Below, in pieces: positions 28,158 to 37,527 of a stretch of DNA of 64,000 nt. A model generated the notes under the pieces. The model did not search any database and had not been told where the DNA came from. It was given only the letters and a program-made list of their open reading frames with translations. Source of the stretch: Lewinellaceae bacterium (GTDB taxonomy: Bacteria > Bacteroidota > Bacteroidia > Chitinophagales > Saprospiraceae); the NCBI GenBank assembly GCA_020636195.1, contig JACJYH010000007.1, forward strand, positions 124,001-188,000. Reading direction: 5' to 3'. Each line of letters begins with the position of its first letter. The stretch's first letter is position 1. The translations under genes and the position numbers were made by a program.

Positions 28158-30893
28158 TTACGATTTGTGTACATTAAATGCTGCGGCAATAATATCCTCT
28201 TGTTGTTTGTCGTGGTTTTTCTTGAAACCTGTTGCTGGTGAAGCGCTCATCTGTCGAGCAATAACTTCTATCTTGTCTCTTCTGAAAAATCTCATCAGGT
28301 ATGTCCAAGCACCCATGTTTTCAGGTTCTTCTTGTACCCAGAATATTTCTGAATCAGAATTTTCATCCATGATTGCTCTCACTTCTTTTTCAGGGAATGG
28401 GTATAATTGTTCTACTCTCACAATTTTGACTTGATCCATTTTATTTGCCTTTTTGTAATCTGCCAAATCGTAATAGATTTTACCACTACACAAGAGTAAT
28501 CGCTCTATTTTTTGATCAGTTTCGTCGGCAATAATTGGTTTAAACCGTGTGTTTCCTAAAAAGTCTTCAATACTACTCACACATTCCGGATGTCTCAGAA
28601 GAGATTTTGGTGACATGACCAAGCAAGGTTTTCTGTATGGGAGAGCCAACTGTCGTCTAATAAGATGGAAAAAGTTCGCAGGTGTGGTAACATTACAAAC
28701 GATCATATTGAAGTTGGCACAATTTTGAAGAAACCTTTCCAACCTTGCACTAGAGTGCTCAGGGCCTTGGCCTTCAAGTCCATGCGGTAGTAACATCAAT
28801 AATCCACTCATCCTTTGCCACTTACTTTCTGAAGACATAATAAATTGGTCCACGATGGTTTGAGCTCCATTGTAGAAATCACCAAACTGCGCTTCCCAAA
28901 TGGTCAAATGATCCGGTGATGCTTGTGAGTATCCATACTCAAATCCCAACACAGCAAATTCAGATAGAAGTGAATTGTATATCATGAACCGTGCTGTATC
29001 CGACAAACCATCTAGCCTATTGTATTCTACATTGTTTTTTTCATCGACAAATACTGCGTGTCTATGGGAGAAAGTTCCTCTTTTGACATCTTGTCCACTC
29101 ATACGTACATTTTTTCCATCTTTTAAAATGGAACCGTATGCCAATAATTCACCCAAGGCCCAATCCAGCATGTTTTTGTCTAATAGGTCTTGCTTTGATT
29201 TCAATAGCCTCTTTATTTTTGAGAGCACATTAAATCCCTTGGGAACTGACATGATATGTTCTAAAATCCCTTGTGCATCATCGATGGAAATGCCTGTCTC
29301 CGGATAACTGATATCTTGAATCTTCAGCGTTTTAGTCAGTTTTCGCCATGATTGCTCAGGTGGCTGATAGGTGTATGGCAAAGTATGTTGCTTCACCATG
29401 TCTAATCGTTCTTGCATTTCATCCCAGAATGATTTTTCCATTTCGTCACCAACATTAACAGCGATATCTCCTCTGCTGATCAGTTGTGATAAATAGATCT
29501 CTCTAGGATTTTTATGATTTTCAATGAGTTCATACAACTGAGGCTGGGTAAACTTAGGATCATCACCTTCATTATGCCCATGACGACGGTAGCAAACCAT
29601 ATCAATGAAGACATCATTGTTGAACAATTGGCGATACTCAACAGCCAATTTGCATACAAAGATCACAGCTTCAGGATCATCTCCATTGACATGAAAAACA
29701 GGTGCTTGCACTAGAGAGGCAGCAGCTGTGCTGTACGTGGATGATCGCGCATCTTCGAAGTTTGTTGTGAAACCTATTTGGTTATTGATGACAAAATGAA
29801 TAGTGCCACCTGTATAGTACCCTTGTAATTGAGAAAACTGTACGGTTTCATAAACAACACCTTGCCCTGCAATAGCACTATCTCCATGGATGATAATGGG
29901 CAAAATTCTGTCATAATCACTATCATACAGTAAATCTGCTTTTGCTCTTGAAAATCCTTCCATCACCGGATTTACAGCTTCTAAATGTGAAGGGTTTGGC
30001 ACCAATTTGAGATGCATCAATTTCCCATTTTTTGCGGGCACTTGAGATGAATATCCCAAATGATATTTGACATCACCATCACCAAAACTCTGATCTAAGA
30101 CTGCTGTTCCTTCAAATTCATTGAAGATCTGATCATAGGTCTTTCCTAAAATATTGGCCAATACATTCAAACGGCCTCGGTGCGCCATGGCGATGATACA
30201 CTCTTCGACTTTATCTTCTGCACCTGCATTGATGATGGCATCTATTGCTGCAATTGTGGTCTCACCGCCTTCAAGAGAAAATCTTTTCTGCCCCACATAC
30301 TTGGTATGCAAAAACTTCTCGAAAATCACTGCGCCGTTGAGCTTGGACACGATCCTATGTTTGTCTTCTTGGCTCAAATTATAATCTAATGAACTACCTC
30401 TATTTTCGATTTTATCACGTAGCCATAAACGTTTTTCTCTATTTTCAATGTGTGCATATTCGTAACCAATATTTCCACAGTATATCTCTGTGAGTTTGGT
30501 GATGATGGCCTGCAAAGTAGCACCTTTCATACCGATCAGTTCTCCCGCTTCATAAGAACGCGACAAATCTTCATCTGTAAATCCAAAATCTGTATGAAGA
30601 AGGTAAGGTTTTCTGTCTAATCTAGGTTTCAATGGGTTTGTTGTAGACAGAAGATGCCCTCTACTTCTAAACGCATCAATCATATGCACAAGGGCAAATT
30701 CTTTTGTATATTGCGCTAGAGAAATGTTTGCATCTGATGTAACAGCGGTTGGTGACGATTGACCTCCAAATTCAAAACCATCGAAAAAAAGTCTCCAACC
30801 TTCATCTACAGAATCTTTGTCTTTTGTAAATGATTGATATAAGGACTCAATATAAGCCGGATGGGCATTGTAGATATACGAATAATCCCGCAT
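28158..30893 (-). CDS. sucA: 2-oxoglutarate dehydrogenase E1 component
   Basis: Thiamine-diphosphate decarboxylase subunit of the TCA-cycle 2-oxoglutarate dehydrogenase complex. The 911-residue length, N-terminal YIESLYQSFTKD..VDEGWRLFF (E2-binding region), HGDSAIAGQGVVYE, the ThDP-binding stretch GDDPEAV..RRHGHNEGDDP and the C-terminal WVQEEPENMGAWTY block all fit SucA. No sucB is next to it, so E2 is encoded elsewhere or beyond the window. Single gene with no close neighbour on either side. Confidence 0.97.
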   Translation of the reverse strand: MRDYSYIYNAHPAYIESLYQSFTKDKDSVDEGWRLFFDGFEFGGQSSPTAVTSDANISLAQYTKEFALVHMIDAFRSRGHLLSTTNPLKPRLDRKPYLLHTDFGFTDEDLSRSYEAGELIGMKGATLQAIITKLTEIYCGNIGYEYAHIENREKRLWLRDKIENRGSSLDYNLSQEDKHRIVSKLNGAVIFEKFLHTKYVGQKRFSLEGGETTIAAIDAIINAGAEDKVEECIIAMAHRGRLNVLANILGKTYDQIFNEFEGTAVLDQSFGDGDVKYHLGYSSQVPAKNGKLMHLKLVPNPSHLEAVNPVMEGFSRAKADLLYDSDYDRILPIIIHGDSAIAGQGVVYETVQFSQLQGYYTGGTIHFVINNQIGFTTNFEDARSSTYSTAAASLVQAPVFHVNGDDPEAVIFVCKLAVEYRQLFNNDVFIDMVCYRRHGHNEGDDPKFTQPQLYELIENHKNPREIYLSQLISRGDIAVNVGDEMEKSFWDEMQERLDMVKQHTLPYTYQPPEQSWRKLTKTLKIQDISYPETGISIDDAQGILEHIMSVPKGFNVLSKIKRLLKSKQDLLDKNMLDWALGELLAYGSILKDGKNVRMSGQDVKRGTFSHRHAVFVDEKNNVEYNRLDGLSDTARFMIYNSLLSEFAVLGFEYGYSQASPDHLTIWEAQFGDFYNGAQTIVDQFIMSSESKWQRMSGLLMLLPHGLEGQGPEHSSARLERFLQNCANFNMIVCNVTTPANFFHLIRRQLALPYRKPCLVMSPKSLLRHPECVSSIEDFLGNTRFKPIIADETDQKIERLLLCSGKIYYDLADYKKANKMDQVKIVRVEQLYPFPEKEVRAIMDENSDSEIFWVQEEPENMGAWTYLMRFFRRDKIEVIARQMSASPATGFKKNHDKQQEDIIAAAFNVHKS

Positions 30894-31374
30894 TGTTGAT
30901 CTAAATTATTTTGAAAGTAAATAACGCAAAACCATCGCTGTGTATGGCCTTTTGCATTAAAAAAACGTAAAATTATTAAATAATCGAGTAGAATAATAAT
31001 GCCGCATAGGTGAATTAACGAAGCATTAAAGTTTTTAGTCGGAATTCCGCAAGAGTGGATTTTTTCTATGAAGAGAAAATATATTGCATTATAAGTAAAA
31101 AGTGACATGTCTGAAGACTACCTGAATCAACAGGAGGATACACTGGAAAATAATTCTGTAATTTGCCATCCAGTAATGATAAAATGCATTAGAAAAGTTT
31201 TAAGGAAAGAATATTAGTTCATCATTGGCTGATATTTTAAAATTTGCTTAGTTTTGGAACGAAATTCTTATCAATTGATGAAACGAAGTGATAGATATAG
31301 TAAATATAGACGAATTTCTTTAGAAAACACTCGTTAACACAGATGTTATTACTAATCAAAAGATAAATCAAATT
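30894..31374. other. 481-bp intergenic region
   Basis: AT-rich DNA between divergent sucA (minus) and the DUF2007-like gene (plus). It holds a candidate promoter for the plus-strand gene at 31225-31256. A 36-codon frame at 31107-31217 (MSEDYLNQQED..) has no supporting signal. No RNA gene recognised. Confidence 0.5.
31225..31256 (+). promoter_or_regulatory. Bacteroidota-type promoter for DUF2007-like gene
   Basis: TTG at 31225-31227, a 21-base spacer, then TAGTTTTG at 31249-31256 matches the TTTG/TAnnTTTG pattern. Predicted start of transcription is near 31262, giving a leader of about 110 bases before the ATG at 31375. Confidence 0.45.
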
Positions 31375-32049
31375 ATGAAAACTGAATTCTTTAGAAATAT
31401 TGAGACTGATTCGGAATTAGACGAATTGATTTCAATTTTAGAAAAAAACAACATTTATTATGAAGTTTCTTCAGCAGAAACAATAGTTGATAAATTGATA
31501 GTAGGAAGTGGTATGCTCGCTAAGTATACATTAAAATTACTGCCAAAAGATTTTAACGCAACAAATGAATATATTAAGCAAGAAGCATTAGCAAAGGGAA
31601 TTAGAATCGAAGACTTCGATCACTTAAGCGCCCTAAGTGATGATGAATTATTTGAGATTTTAAAAAATCCTGATGAATGGTCAGTTGAAGCTGAAATTGT
31701 AGCGAGAAAAATTTTGTCCAATCGTAACGTGAAAATTATCGAAGAAGATATTTCAAATTACAAACTTAATAAAACTCTTGATAGAAAAAAGGGGAAAAGT
31801 GTTTCCTTTATAATCCAATTTCTTTATTTCTTGTGTATTGCAATCGGATTTTATTTTGGAATAATCTTCTTAATAGCTGGTATAGCAATGGGGTATTATT
31901 ATACATATGGCACAGTAACAGATTCACAAGGTAATAAACATTATGTGTACGATGAAAAAGCGAGACATAATGGAAAGCTGATATTGTGGGGAGGTATTAT
32001 TTCCTTTGTAATACAAATGTATTTAATCATTAAAATTTATATATTTTGA
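31375..32049 (+). CDS. DUF2007-like protein with two membrane segments
   Basis: A 224-residue protein. The first 70 residues (ELDELISILEKNNIYYEV..) resemble DUF2007, a small alpha/beta fold annotated as putative signal transducing. A middle segment (SALSDDELFEILKNPDEWSVEAEIVARKIL) is a helical motif often found after it. Two membrane helices follow at about 143-168 and 199-222. Role unknown. It is a single gene ahead of the toxin-antitoxin pair. Confidence 0.75.
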   Translation: MKTEFFRNIETDSELDELISILEKNNIYYEVSSAETIVDKLIVGSGMLAKYTLKLLPKDFNATNEYIKQEALAKGIRIEDFDHLSALSDDELFEILKNPDEWSVEAEIVARKILSNRNVKIIEEDISNYKLNKTLDRKKGKSVSFIIQFLYFLCIAIGFYFGIIFLIAGIAMGYYYTYGTVTDSQGNKHYVYDEKARHNGKLILWGGIISFVIQMYLIIKIYIF

Positions 32050-32384
32050 ATAGACTAAACTTATCCGGCTACAATGAAGTTCATGCTTCCAAAAGTTGGC
32101 ACGAAGGGAACGGCTAGGCTGTTATAGCTTATAGAATAGAAGAAGCTAAAAACAAAATTTAAACTTACTCTTTGTGGATTGAACCACTTAAAATATCAGT
32201 AATAAAATATGGAAAATTTTTACATGGTTGATGTCAATATAATTTGTGGGACCACAAAGTGAAAGAACTGTTTTCAGTATTATATATCTTTGTTCTACAA
32301 AATGTGTTTGGATATGGAAATTAGAAGGTGTATCAGCACTTTTTTATTGTTTTTGTTGTTATCTCTCTGAAAACAATCTAAAAT
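32050..32384. other. 335-bp intergenic region before toxin-antitoxin pair
   Basis: No gene. A small hairpin TTTGTGG-GA-CCACAAA lies at 32243-32258 and a TATCTTTG -7-like element at 32285-32292, about 93 bases before the antitoxin start. The -7 lacks a -33 partner. The segment 32085-32130 is locally less AT-rich than its surroundings and may be a remnant of a lost gene, but I recognise nothing in it. Confidence 0.4.
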
Positions 32385-32621
32385 ATGGCAGTATCAGAAC
32401 TTAAAAATCATATAAAAAATCGGCTAGATACAGTAACCGATGAAAATATACTTGAAGAAATTCTAAATCTGATTAACTTTGGATCAGACAAAGAAGAAAT
32501 GTTTATTATTCCATCTGAACATGTATTGGAACTTGAAAAGAGTTTAGAGCAAATGCGAAATGGAGACACTATGTCAAATGAAGAAGTAGATGCAAAAGTC
32601 AAAAAATGGCTCTCAGAGTAA
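32385..32621 (+). CDS. Antitoxin of a ParE-type module
   Basis: A 78-residue acidic, helical protein whose 3' end overlaps the toxin start by 16 bases. The sequence (LKNHIKNRLDTVTDENILEEILNLI..) looks like the short helical antitoxins that accompany ParE/RelE toxins in Bacteroidota: an N-terminal helical part and a toxin-wrapping C-terminus ending VDAKVKKWLSE. I do not see a ribbon-helix-helix motif. Assignment rests mainly on the neighbour and overlap. Confidence 0.8.
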   Translation: MAVSELKNHIKNRLDTVTDENILEEILNLINFGSDKEEMFIIPSEHVLELEKSLEQMRNGDTMSNEEVDAKVKKWLSE

Positions 32622-32908
32622 TATGGACAAAGAATTCCCAAGAACATTTAGAAAGTATTCTTTCATATTGGGAACAACGAAACAGGAGTAAGACATATCC
32701 AAAAAAGCTCTATAAACTATTTCAAAACGGGATAAATGTATTAACGAGATATCCTGAAACGGGCAGTAAAACAAGCAATTTACAATTACGAAAAAAGTCA
32801 ATTAAAGAATACTTTGTTTACTATAGTTTTGACGAGATAAATTTAATTGTTTTAGGCATAGTTGATATGAGAAGAAATCCTAAATTCTTAAAGAAATTTG
32901 AAGAATAA
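32606..32908 (+). CDS. RelE/ParE-family toxin
   Basis: A 100-residue basic protein with the RelE/ParE fold: MALRVIWTKNSQEHLESILSYWEQRN at the start, two helices, then strands with LQLRKKSIKEYFVYYSF and a closing VDMRRNPKFL. RelE members cleave mRNA on the ribosome and ParE members poison gyrase; the VIWT..A/Q..L..I..Y start and the MRRNP end look ParE-like. The overlap with the antitoxin gene implies coupled translation. Confidence 0.85.
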   Translation: MALRVIWTKNSQEHLESILSYWEQRNRSKTYPKKLYKLFQNGINVLTRYPETGSKTSNLQLRKKSIKEYFVYYSFDEINLIVLGIVDMRRNPKFLKKFEE

Positions 32909-33024
32909 AAAATCACAAAGCCATAATAGTTGCTTTGACTATACACCCTCCATATATTCGGCCTAAATGCTAGTAAGTAGGTTGAAAAATATTATTCGCC
33001 AAGCGGTTTTAATATTTGGGGTAA

Positions 33025-34107
33025 CTATAGTGTTTCCATATACAAAAGAATTGCATTGGTCAAAAACGAAAGATCACCTTCCAGAAACCTTGGCACCACG
33101 TATTCCCAAGTCTGGGTTTCTATCACTTGACATCCAAGATATATGGTTCTTTTTAATTTTTTCGCTACATCATCTTTATTTAAAACATGTGCACAACCCA
33201 ACGCAAAGGTAGTAGCGGGCATCCCATAGCCCAATATAAGTGGGCCGCTGTCCATATCACCTTCACCAGTGGAGAAATCACCTGAAGATTCCTTGCACAT
33301 TTCTATAAAAAGTCCGTCAGTACAAAAATTGTCCAAAAATCTTTCAAATAATTGAACGGCAAAATCCCTATCAATTTGAGATAAAAATAGGATACTCCAA
33401 GAAATCATAGACCCTCTAGATGCCTCCCTAATAGTGTCATATTTTATACTACTTATAAGCAAATTTTGAATGGAATCCAAGTAATTTTCCTTTGCAAAAG
33501 CAATCCATTTCTTGCAAGCATCATTATATTGACTTCCCGTAATTTCATGGTGTTTTTGCAAGGATGCTAATGCTACTATATTGTCAGGGATATAGCATTG
33601 TCCCGGATAGGAAGCAAGTAATTGTGTTTGTGCCTTGGAAAACCTATCAAATAATTTGTTGGAGATTTGGTCATGAAGTTCATTCATTTCAATGTCATTG
33701 GCCAGTTTTCTATAACAACCCAGCATCATATTGAGATGACCTAAATACAAGACGGAGCCGTTCCATTTATCATATTCTATGCTGTCTCCGAACATAAAAT
33801 AGGATTGCAAGGTGTCGCTCATCACATTTTCAATGATTTTACGGATAGCTATGGCATATCGCTTGGAGTTTTCTGTATCTTTTTCTGCTAAATTTGAAAG
33901 GGAAAAAACAGTAAAAGAGTGTGCAAATAGATCCCATTCCATATAAGGCATCCTTTCAGTAGAATTCCACGGACAGATGGATTGATCAATCAAATAATTA
34001 CAGCGTTTATCTACCCCATTTGATGCATCAATGCCATTCAATTTTATTGCAAACCATATTCCTAAAATGGATAGTAGGGCAAAATATAAGACGATGCGAT
34101 TTTTCAA
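33025..34107 (-). CDS. Membrane-anchored all-helical protein, function unassigned
   Basis: A 360-residue protein with a single N-terminal membrane anchor (about 4-23) and an all-helical extracytoplasmic body. Segments such as MEWDLFAHSFTVFSL, VLYLGHLNMMLGCYRKL, CYIPDNIVALASL and GDMDSGPLILGYG are spaced like the (alpha/alpha) toroids of the linalool dehydratase/isomerase-like and related families. The GHLNMM segment in particular recalls that enzyme, but this is from memory and weak. It lies 136 bases after mqnB in the same direction. Confidence 0.7.
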   Translation of the reverse strand: MKNRIVLYFALLSILGIWFAIKLNGIDASNGVDKRCNYLIDQSICPWNSTERMPYMEWDLFAHSFTVFSLSNLAEKDTENSKRYAIAIRKIIENVMSDTLQSYFMFGDSIEYDKWNGSVLYLGHLNMMLGCYRKLANDIEMNELHDQISNKLFDRFSKAQTQLLASYPGQCYIPDNIVALASLQKHHEITGSQYNDACKKWIAFAKENYLDSIQNLLISSIKYDTIREASRGSMISWSILFLSQIDRDFAVQLFERFLDNFCTDGLFIEMCKESSGDFSTGEGDMDSGPLILGYGMPATTFALGCAHVLNKDDVAKKLKRTIYLGCQVIETQTWEYVVPRFLEGDLSFLTNAILLYMETL

Positions 34108-34243
34108 TACAATGATTTAGACAACACTTTGTAGAACTGTGAAGTACCGGATAATTATTGTCCTTTCGCCACTATAATACGCCAAATCAAAGTATATGGG
34201 TTGAAGATGAAGGTAAGAGTTATTATTTGAAGTTGTTTTTTCA

Positions 34244-34924
34244 TCACATGCCATGCATCAGGGAAATGACTTCCCTTCCTAAGTTGTTTAGTGCCAATGG
34301 AATGTTCCAAAGTTCTTTGTTTCTTGGCATTACGTCATTTGAGATGGCGCGCAATTGAATGGATGGAATGTCTAACATGTTACATGCGTAGAAAAAAGCG
34401 GCGCCTTCCATTGACTCTACTTGAGGATGATATGTATCTCGAAGGTACTGAATCTTCTTTTCGCTACCTGATGAAGTGTTGACGGTGATGCCTGTGACTG
34501 ATGTAAGAGTAGGTGTGGAGAAACTTTCAGATTTGCATTCATAAAGCCATCCGTTCTCTATATATGGGAAAACATTACCTTGGGCTAATTGCTCATTATA
34601 AACGTCAATGGTCTTCCCATCCGGATATTCAATGGCTAGGTCAGCAAAACGGTCTCTTTTCACTCTTACAACATCACCTATCGATAGTGAACTATCATAG
34701 CTTCCTGCAATCCCGATATTGACAGCTATGTCAACCCTATGGATAGTGGACATTTTTGCCATCGCAAAGGCAGTATGAGCAGACCCAACACCTGTTACTA
34801 TGGGTGTAATGGTATGATCTCCAAACTGATATGAAAGGAAGTTCAACTTATTTCCTGACTTTTCTAAATGAGACAACACACTATCCATCTCGGGTAATGT
34901 AGCCGAAACTAAGAGGATATGCAT
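34244..34924 (-). CDS. mqnB: Futalosine hydrolase
   Basis: Removes hypoxanthine from futalosine in the futalosine route to menaquinone, the main Bacteroidota respiratory quinone. The 226-residue nucleoside-phosphorylase fold has IVTGVGSAHTAFAMA, NIGIAGSYDSSLSIGDVV, the VESMEGAAFFYAC purine-binding segment and RAISNDVMPRNKELWNIPLA at the end, which favours futalosine hydrolase over MTA/SAH nucleosidase. Other mqn genes are not nearby. The PUR-domain gene is 32 bases upstream in the same direction. Confidence 0.9.
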   Translation of the reverse strand: MHILLVSATLPEMDSVLSHLEKSGNKLNFLSYQFGDHTITPIVTGVGSAHTAFAMAKMSTIHRVDIAVNIGIAGSYDSSLSIGDVVRVKRDRFADLAIEYPDGKTIDVYNEQLAQGNVFPYIENGWLYECKSESFSTPTLTSVTGITVNTSSGSEKKIQYLRDTYHPQVESMEGAAFFYACNMLDIPSIQLRAISNDVMPRNKELWNIPLALNNLGREVISLMHGM

Positions 34925-34956
34925 CTGATGTGACTTAAGGAAGTGAATTCAAATGA

Positions 34957-35337
34957 TTAAAATTCCAAATCTGAAAGTTCTCCTGGTTCGGAACTAGACC
35001 TTTCATCATCAGAGTTATAGTGCCTTCGTGGTTCTCTTGCGTATCTTTCATCTGTCTCACGATCGTAGTTGTCAAAATCAAATTCAGGGATCAACTCCTT
35101 AAGACGATTCAATGCATTTTCAAGTTCATTAGTAAATTTCACAATGTCTTCCTTATACACATGAATACGGCTTCTATCATATTTATCAGAATTGAATTTT
35201 TTCAAATTTTCTGATATGACCAAGTGGTGGTCTCCGTTTCTGGATTTTTGAATATCAATAAAGTATGTTCTCTTCGGACCTGCAAATATCTTTGAAGTAT
35301 ATACCGGCTTGATAAATTTTTGTTGATGGTCGTTCAT
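34957..35337 (-). CDS. PUR-alpha-like (DUF3276) nucleic-acid-binding protein
   Basis: A small cytoplasmic protein of 126 residues (using the ATG at 35337) with a single PUR domain: KFIKPVYTSKIFAGPKRTYFIDI, then KSRNGDHHLVISE and FTNELENALNRL. Bacterial PUR repeats dimerise to bind single-stranded DNA or RNA; the bacterial role is unknown. The C-terminal 35 residues are Asp/Glu/Arg/Ser-rich and probably disordered. The frame is open from 35397, but the extra 20 residues are not like the family, so I choose the internal ATG (MNDHQQKF..). Confidence 0.87.
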   Translation of the reverse strand: MNDHQQKFIKPVYTSKIFAGPKRTYFIDIQKSRNGDHHLVISENLKKFNSDKYDRSRIHVYKEDIVKFTNELENALNRLKELIPEFDFDNYDRETDERYAREPRRHYNSDDERSSSEPGELSDLEF

Positions 35338-35643
35338 GTCGCTATATTTAAATAATTGATTTTTTAATCCAAATTGCGTGTTTGAAATTTGATACAAAGT
35401 CTAAATCGCTGCAAATCAAAATCTTAGATCTTTAAATTGAAGTAACCATATTGCTGATGCGGAATTCAATTCTAAGTGCCTGATTTATTGCAATTTAACC
35501 TATTATGTCAATGTTCTAACACAAAAATCGGTTTCAATAACTACTATACAACAACAATCATCTGAATATAATTCAAATAATTATCTTAACAAAAGTAATA
35601 AAATTATATAAACTGTATATTTATTCCGGAATAATAACAAAAT
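35338..35643. other. 306-bp intergenic region
   Basis: AT-rich DNA between the ABC exporter stop (35644, minus) and the PUR gene start. It contains a 14-base perfect palindrome near its exporter end, listed separately. No gene or RNA seen. Confidence 0.5.
35621..35634. repeat. 14-bp perfect palindrome
   Basis: TTATTCCGGAATAA reads the same on both strands with no loop, ten bases beyond the stop of the ABC exporter gene. A gapless palindrome is poor as a terminator and better as a dimer-binding site, but no promoter is beside it. Confidence 0.4.
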
Positions 35644-37431
35644 TTATCCCACTTCTTGCGCTTCTGCTTTCATTTGATGGAGGTACACAGATGCATAAAA
35701 TCCATCATTTTTAATTAGTGTTTCATGGATGCCTTCTTCCACAATTTCACCATTTTCAAGGACGATTATTTTGTCATAATTCAAAAGGTTATTGGCTCTG
35801 TGCGTAATAACAACGGCAGTTTTATCGCGGAGGTAGGTGAGAAAATACGACATTATTTTTTGTTCTGTCTGCGTATCCACGGCAGAGAGCGCATCATCCA
35901 AGATCACTACCTGAGGGTTCTTAATTAAAGCTCGTGCTATAGAAACACGTTGTTTTTGTCCACCTGAGAGAGTGACGCCTCTTTCGCCGAGTATAGTTTT
36001 GTAGCCATTGGTCAGCGCTTCTATATCATCATGGATGGAAGCATAGCTTGCATATTTTTGAATGTCTTCAATGTCACTATTCTCCAATCCAAATGAAATA
36101 TTATTTTCTATGGTATCGGAAAAAAGAAAAGCATCTTGAGGCACGTAAGCAAAACTTTTTCTGAGTATTTCTACATTGTGTTCCTTGATATCCTTGCCAT
36201 CTATGAGAATTTGTCCGGATGTCACATCAAAAATCCTTGTTAACAATTCAGATATCGTTGATTTCCCGGACGCCGTCCTACCAAATATTGCCAGTTTTTG
36301 ACCGTGTTTGATGGAAAAACTCACATTTTTCAATGCGGTGATGCCTGTATTAGGGTAAACAAAAGTGACATTTCTAAACTCAATGTCTCCTAGTATCGTA
36401 TAGTCATCAGAACTCGTATTTTGAATTTCAGGCTGAATATCCATAATTTCATTGATGCGTTTCTGGCTTGCTTCTGCTTCTTGAACTACGGAAGCAATCC
36501 ATCCAATTGCCGTCACCGGCCACGTCAACATGTTGACATACAATATAAACTCGGCAATATTTCCAGTGGTCAGCCTTCCATTATACACTTGAATGGCACC
36601 GACAACAACCACCAGCAAAGTGCTCAATGAAATTAAAAACGTCATCAATGGTTGAAAATAGGCCTCCACTTTTGCAAGTCTAAGATTGAGTTTTTTGTAG
36701 GTTTCACTTTCGTTGTCGAAGTGGCGAATAAATTCTTCTTCTCTTGTATAACCTTTGATAACTCTGATACCCGAATATGTTTCTTGAGCATTGCTCGTCA
36801 GTTTGGAAAGCTGTTTTTGGATAGCAGTGCTGCGTGCGTTGATCGTATTGCTCACGTAGTATATTGAAATAGAGAGAATCGGCAAAGGTAGGAGGGCAAA
36901 AACAGACAAGGTAACATCTACCTTTAGCATGGCATAAATCGTCAATGCAAACAAGGACACCAAATTTATACCATACAAAATTCCAGGACCCAGGTAGTTT
37001 CTGACCTTTGACACATCCTCAGAAATCCGCGCCATGATATCACCTGTCATATAAGAACGGTAAAATGTCTGATCCAATGTTGTCAGTTTTTCAAAAAGTT
37101 CTTTTCGCATATCATATTCTATGAGCCTAGACATCACTATGATAGTTTGGCGCATGAAATACATCAAAATACCTTTCACTATTACAAAACCTGTGACGAT
37201 AAGGCCAAAATTCAGCAAATGTCTTCCTAAAACTTGGTATTCTGCAGAATCTAAGCTACCACCGGAAGCTTTAAAATCCTGTATTTTACCCTGCACAAGA
37301 TCCAAGGCTTCACGTATCTGTTGAGGGATGAGAATGGCAAAATAGTTAGAACCAACGACAAACAATATGCCTAACAATAGATGCCATTTGTAATGGACGA
37401 AGTAATGATTAAGTCTAAATAGGTGCTTCAA
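35644..37431 (-). CDS. ABC exporter, fused permease and ATPase (MdlB-like)
   Basis: A 595-residue half-transporter that should work as a dimer. The N-terminal exporter domain has about six membrane helices (1-310), and the nucleotide-binding domain (about 345-580) has Walker A GRTASGKST, the signature LSGGQKQR, Walker B VVILDDALSAVD and the switch His in VVITHR. This class exports lipids, peptides or drugs; sequence does not give the substrate. It is a single gene; a hairpin lies between it and the upstream T9SS gene. Confidence 0.94.
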   Translation of the reverse strand: MKHLFRLNHYFVHYKWHLLLGILFVVGSNYFAILIPQQIREALDLVQGKIQDFKASGGSLDSAEYQVLGRHLLNFGLIVTGFVIVKGILMYFMRQTIIVMSRLIEYDMRKELFEKLTTLDQTFYRSYMTGDIMARISEDVSKVRNYLGPGILYGINLVSLFALTIYAMLKVDVTLSVFALLPLPILSISIYYVSNTINARSTAIQKQLSKLTSNAQETYSGIRVIKGYTREEEFIRHFDNESETYKKLNLRLAKVEAYFQPLMTFLISLSTLLVVVVGAIQVYNGRLTTGNIAEFILYVNMLTWPVTAIGWIASVVQEAEASQKRINEIMDIQPEIQNTSSDDYTILGDIEFRNVTFVYPNTGITALKNVSFSIKHGQKLAIFGRTASGKSTISELLTRIFDVTSGQILIDGKDIKEHNVEILRKSFAYVPQDAFLFSDTIENNISFGLENSDIEDIQKYASYASIHDDIEALTNGYKTILGERGVTLSGGQKQRVSIARALIKNPQVVILDDALSAVDTQTEQKIMSYFLTYLRDKTAVVITHRANNLLNYDKIIVLENGEIVEEGIHETLIKNDGFYASVYLHQMKAEAQEVG

Positions 37432-37470
37432 AAATATGTGTTATCTGAATACAACATAACCTCAAATTGA

Positions 37471-37508
37471 GAAAAGAGTTGAAATTGACATGAACATCAA
37501 CTCTTTTC
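37471..37508 (-). terminator. Hairpin after the kelch-like T9SS gene
   Basis: Perfect 12-base arms GAAAAGAGTTGA (37471-37482) and TCAACTCTTTTC (37497-37508) with a 14-base loop, 20 bases beyond the stop of the minus-strand gene at 37528. The T-tract on that strand is short (TTTT within the stem). Confidence 0.55.
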
Positions 37509-37527
37509 ATCTACTTTTTTTATCTGA

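Noticed and set aside
30806..31108. 100-codon minus-strand frame overlapping the sucA start
   Set aside because: Overlaps the well-supported sucA N-terminus in another frame; composition is not protein-like.
31107..31217. 36-codon plus-strand frame
   Set aside because: Short, with no promoter or conserved feature that I recognise.
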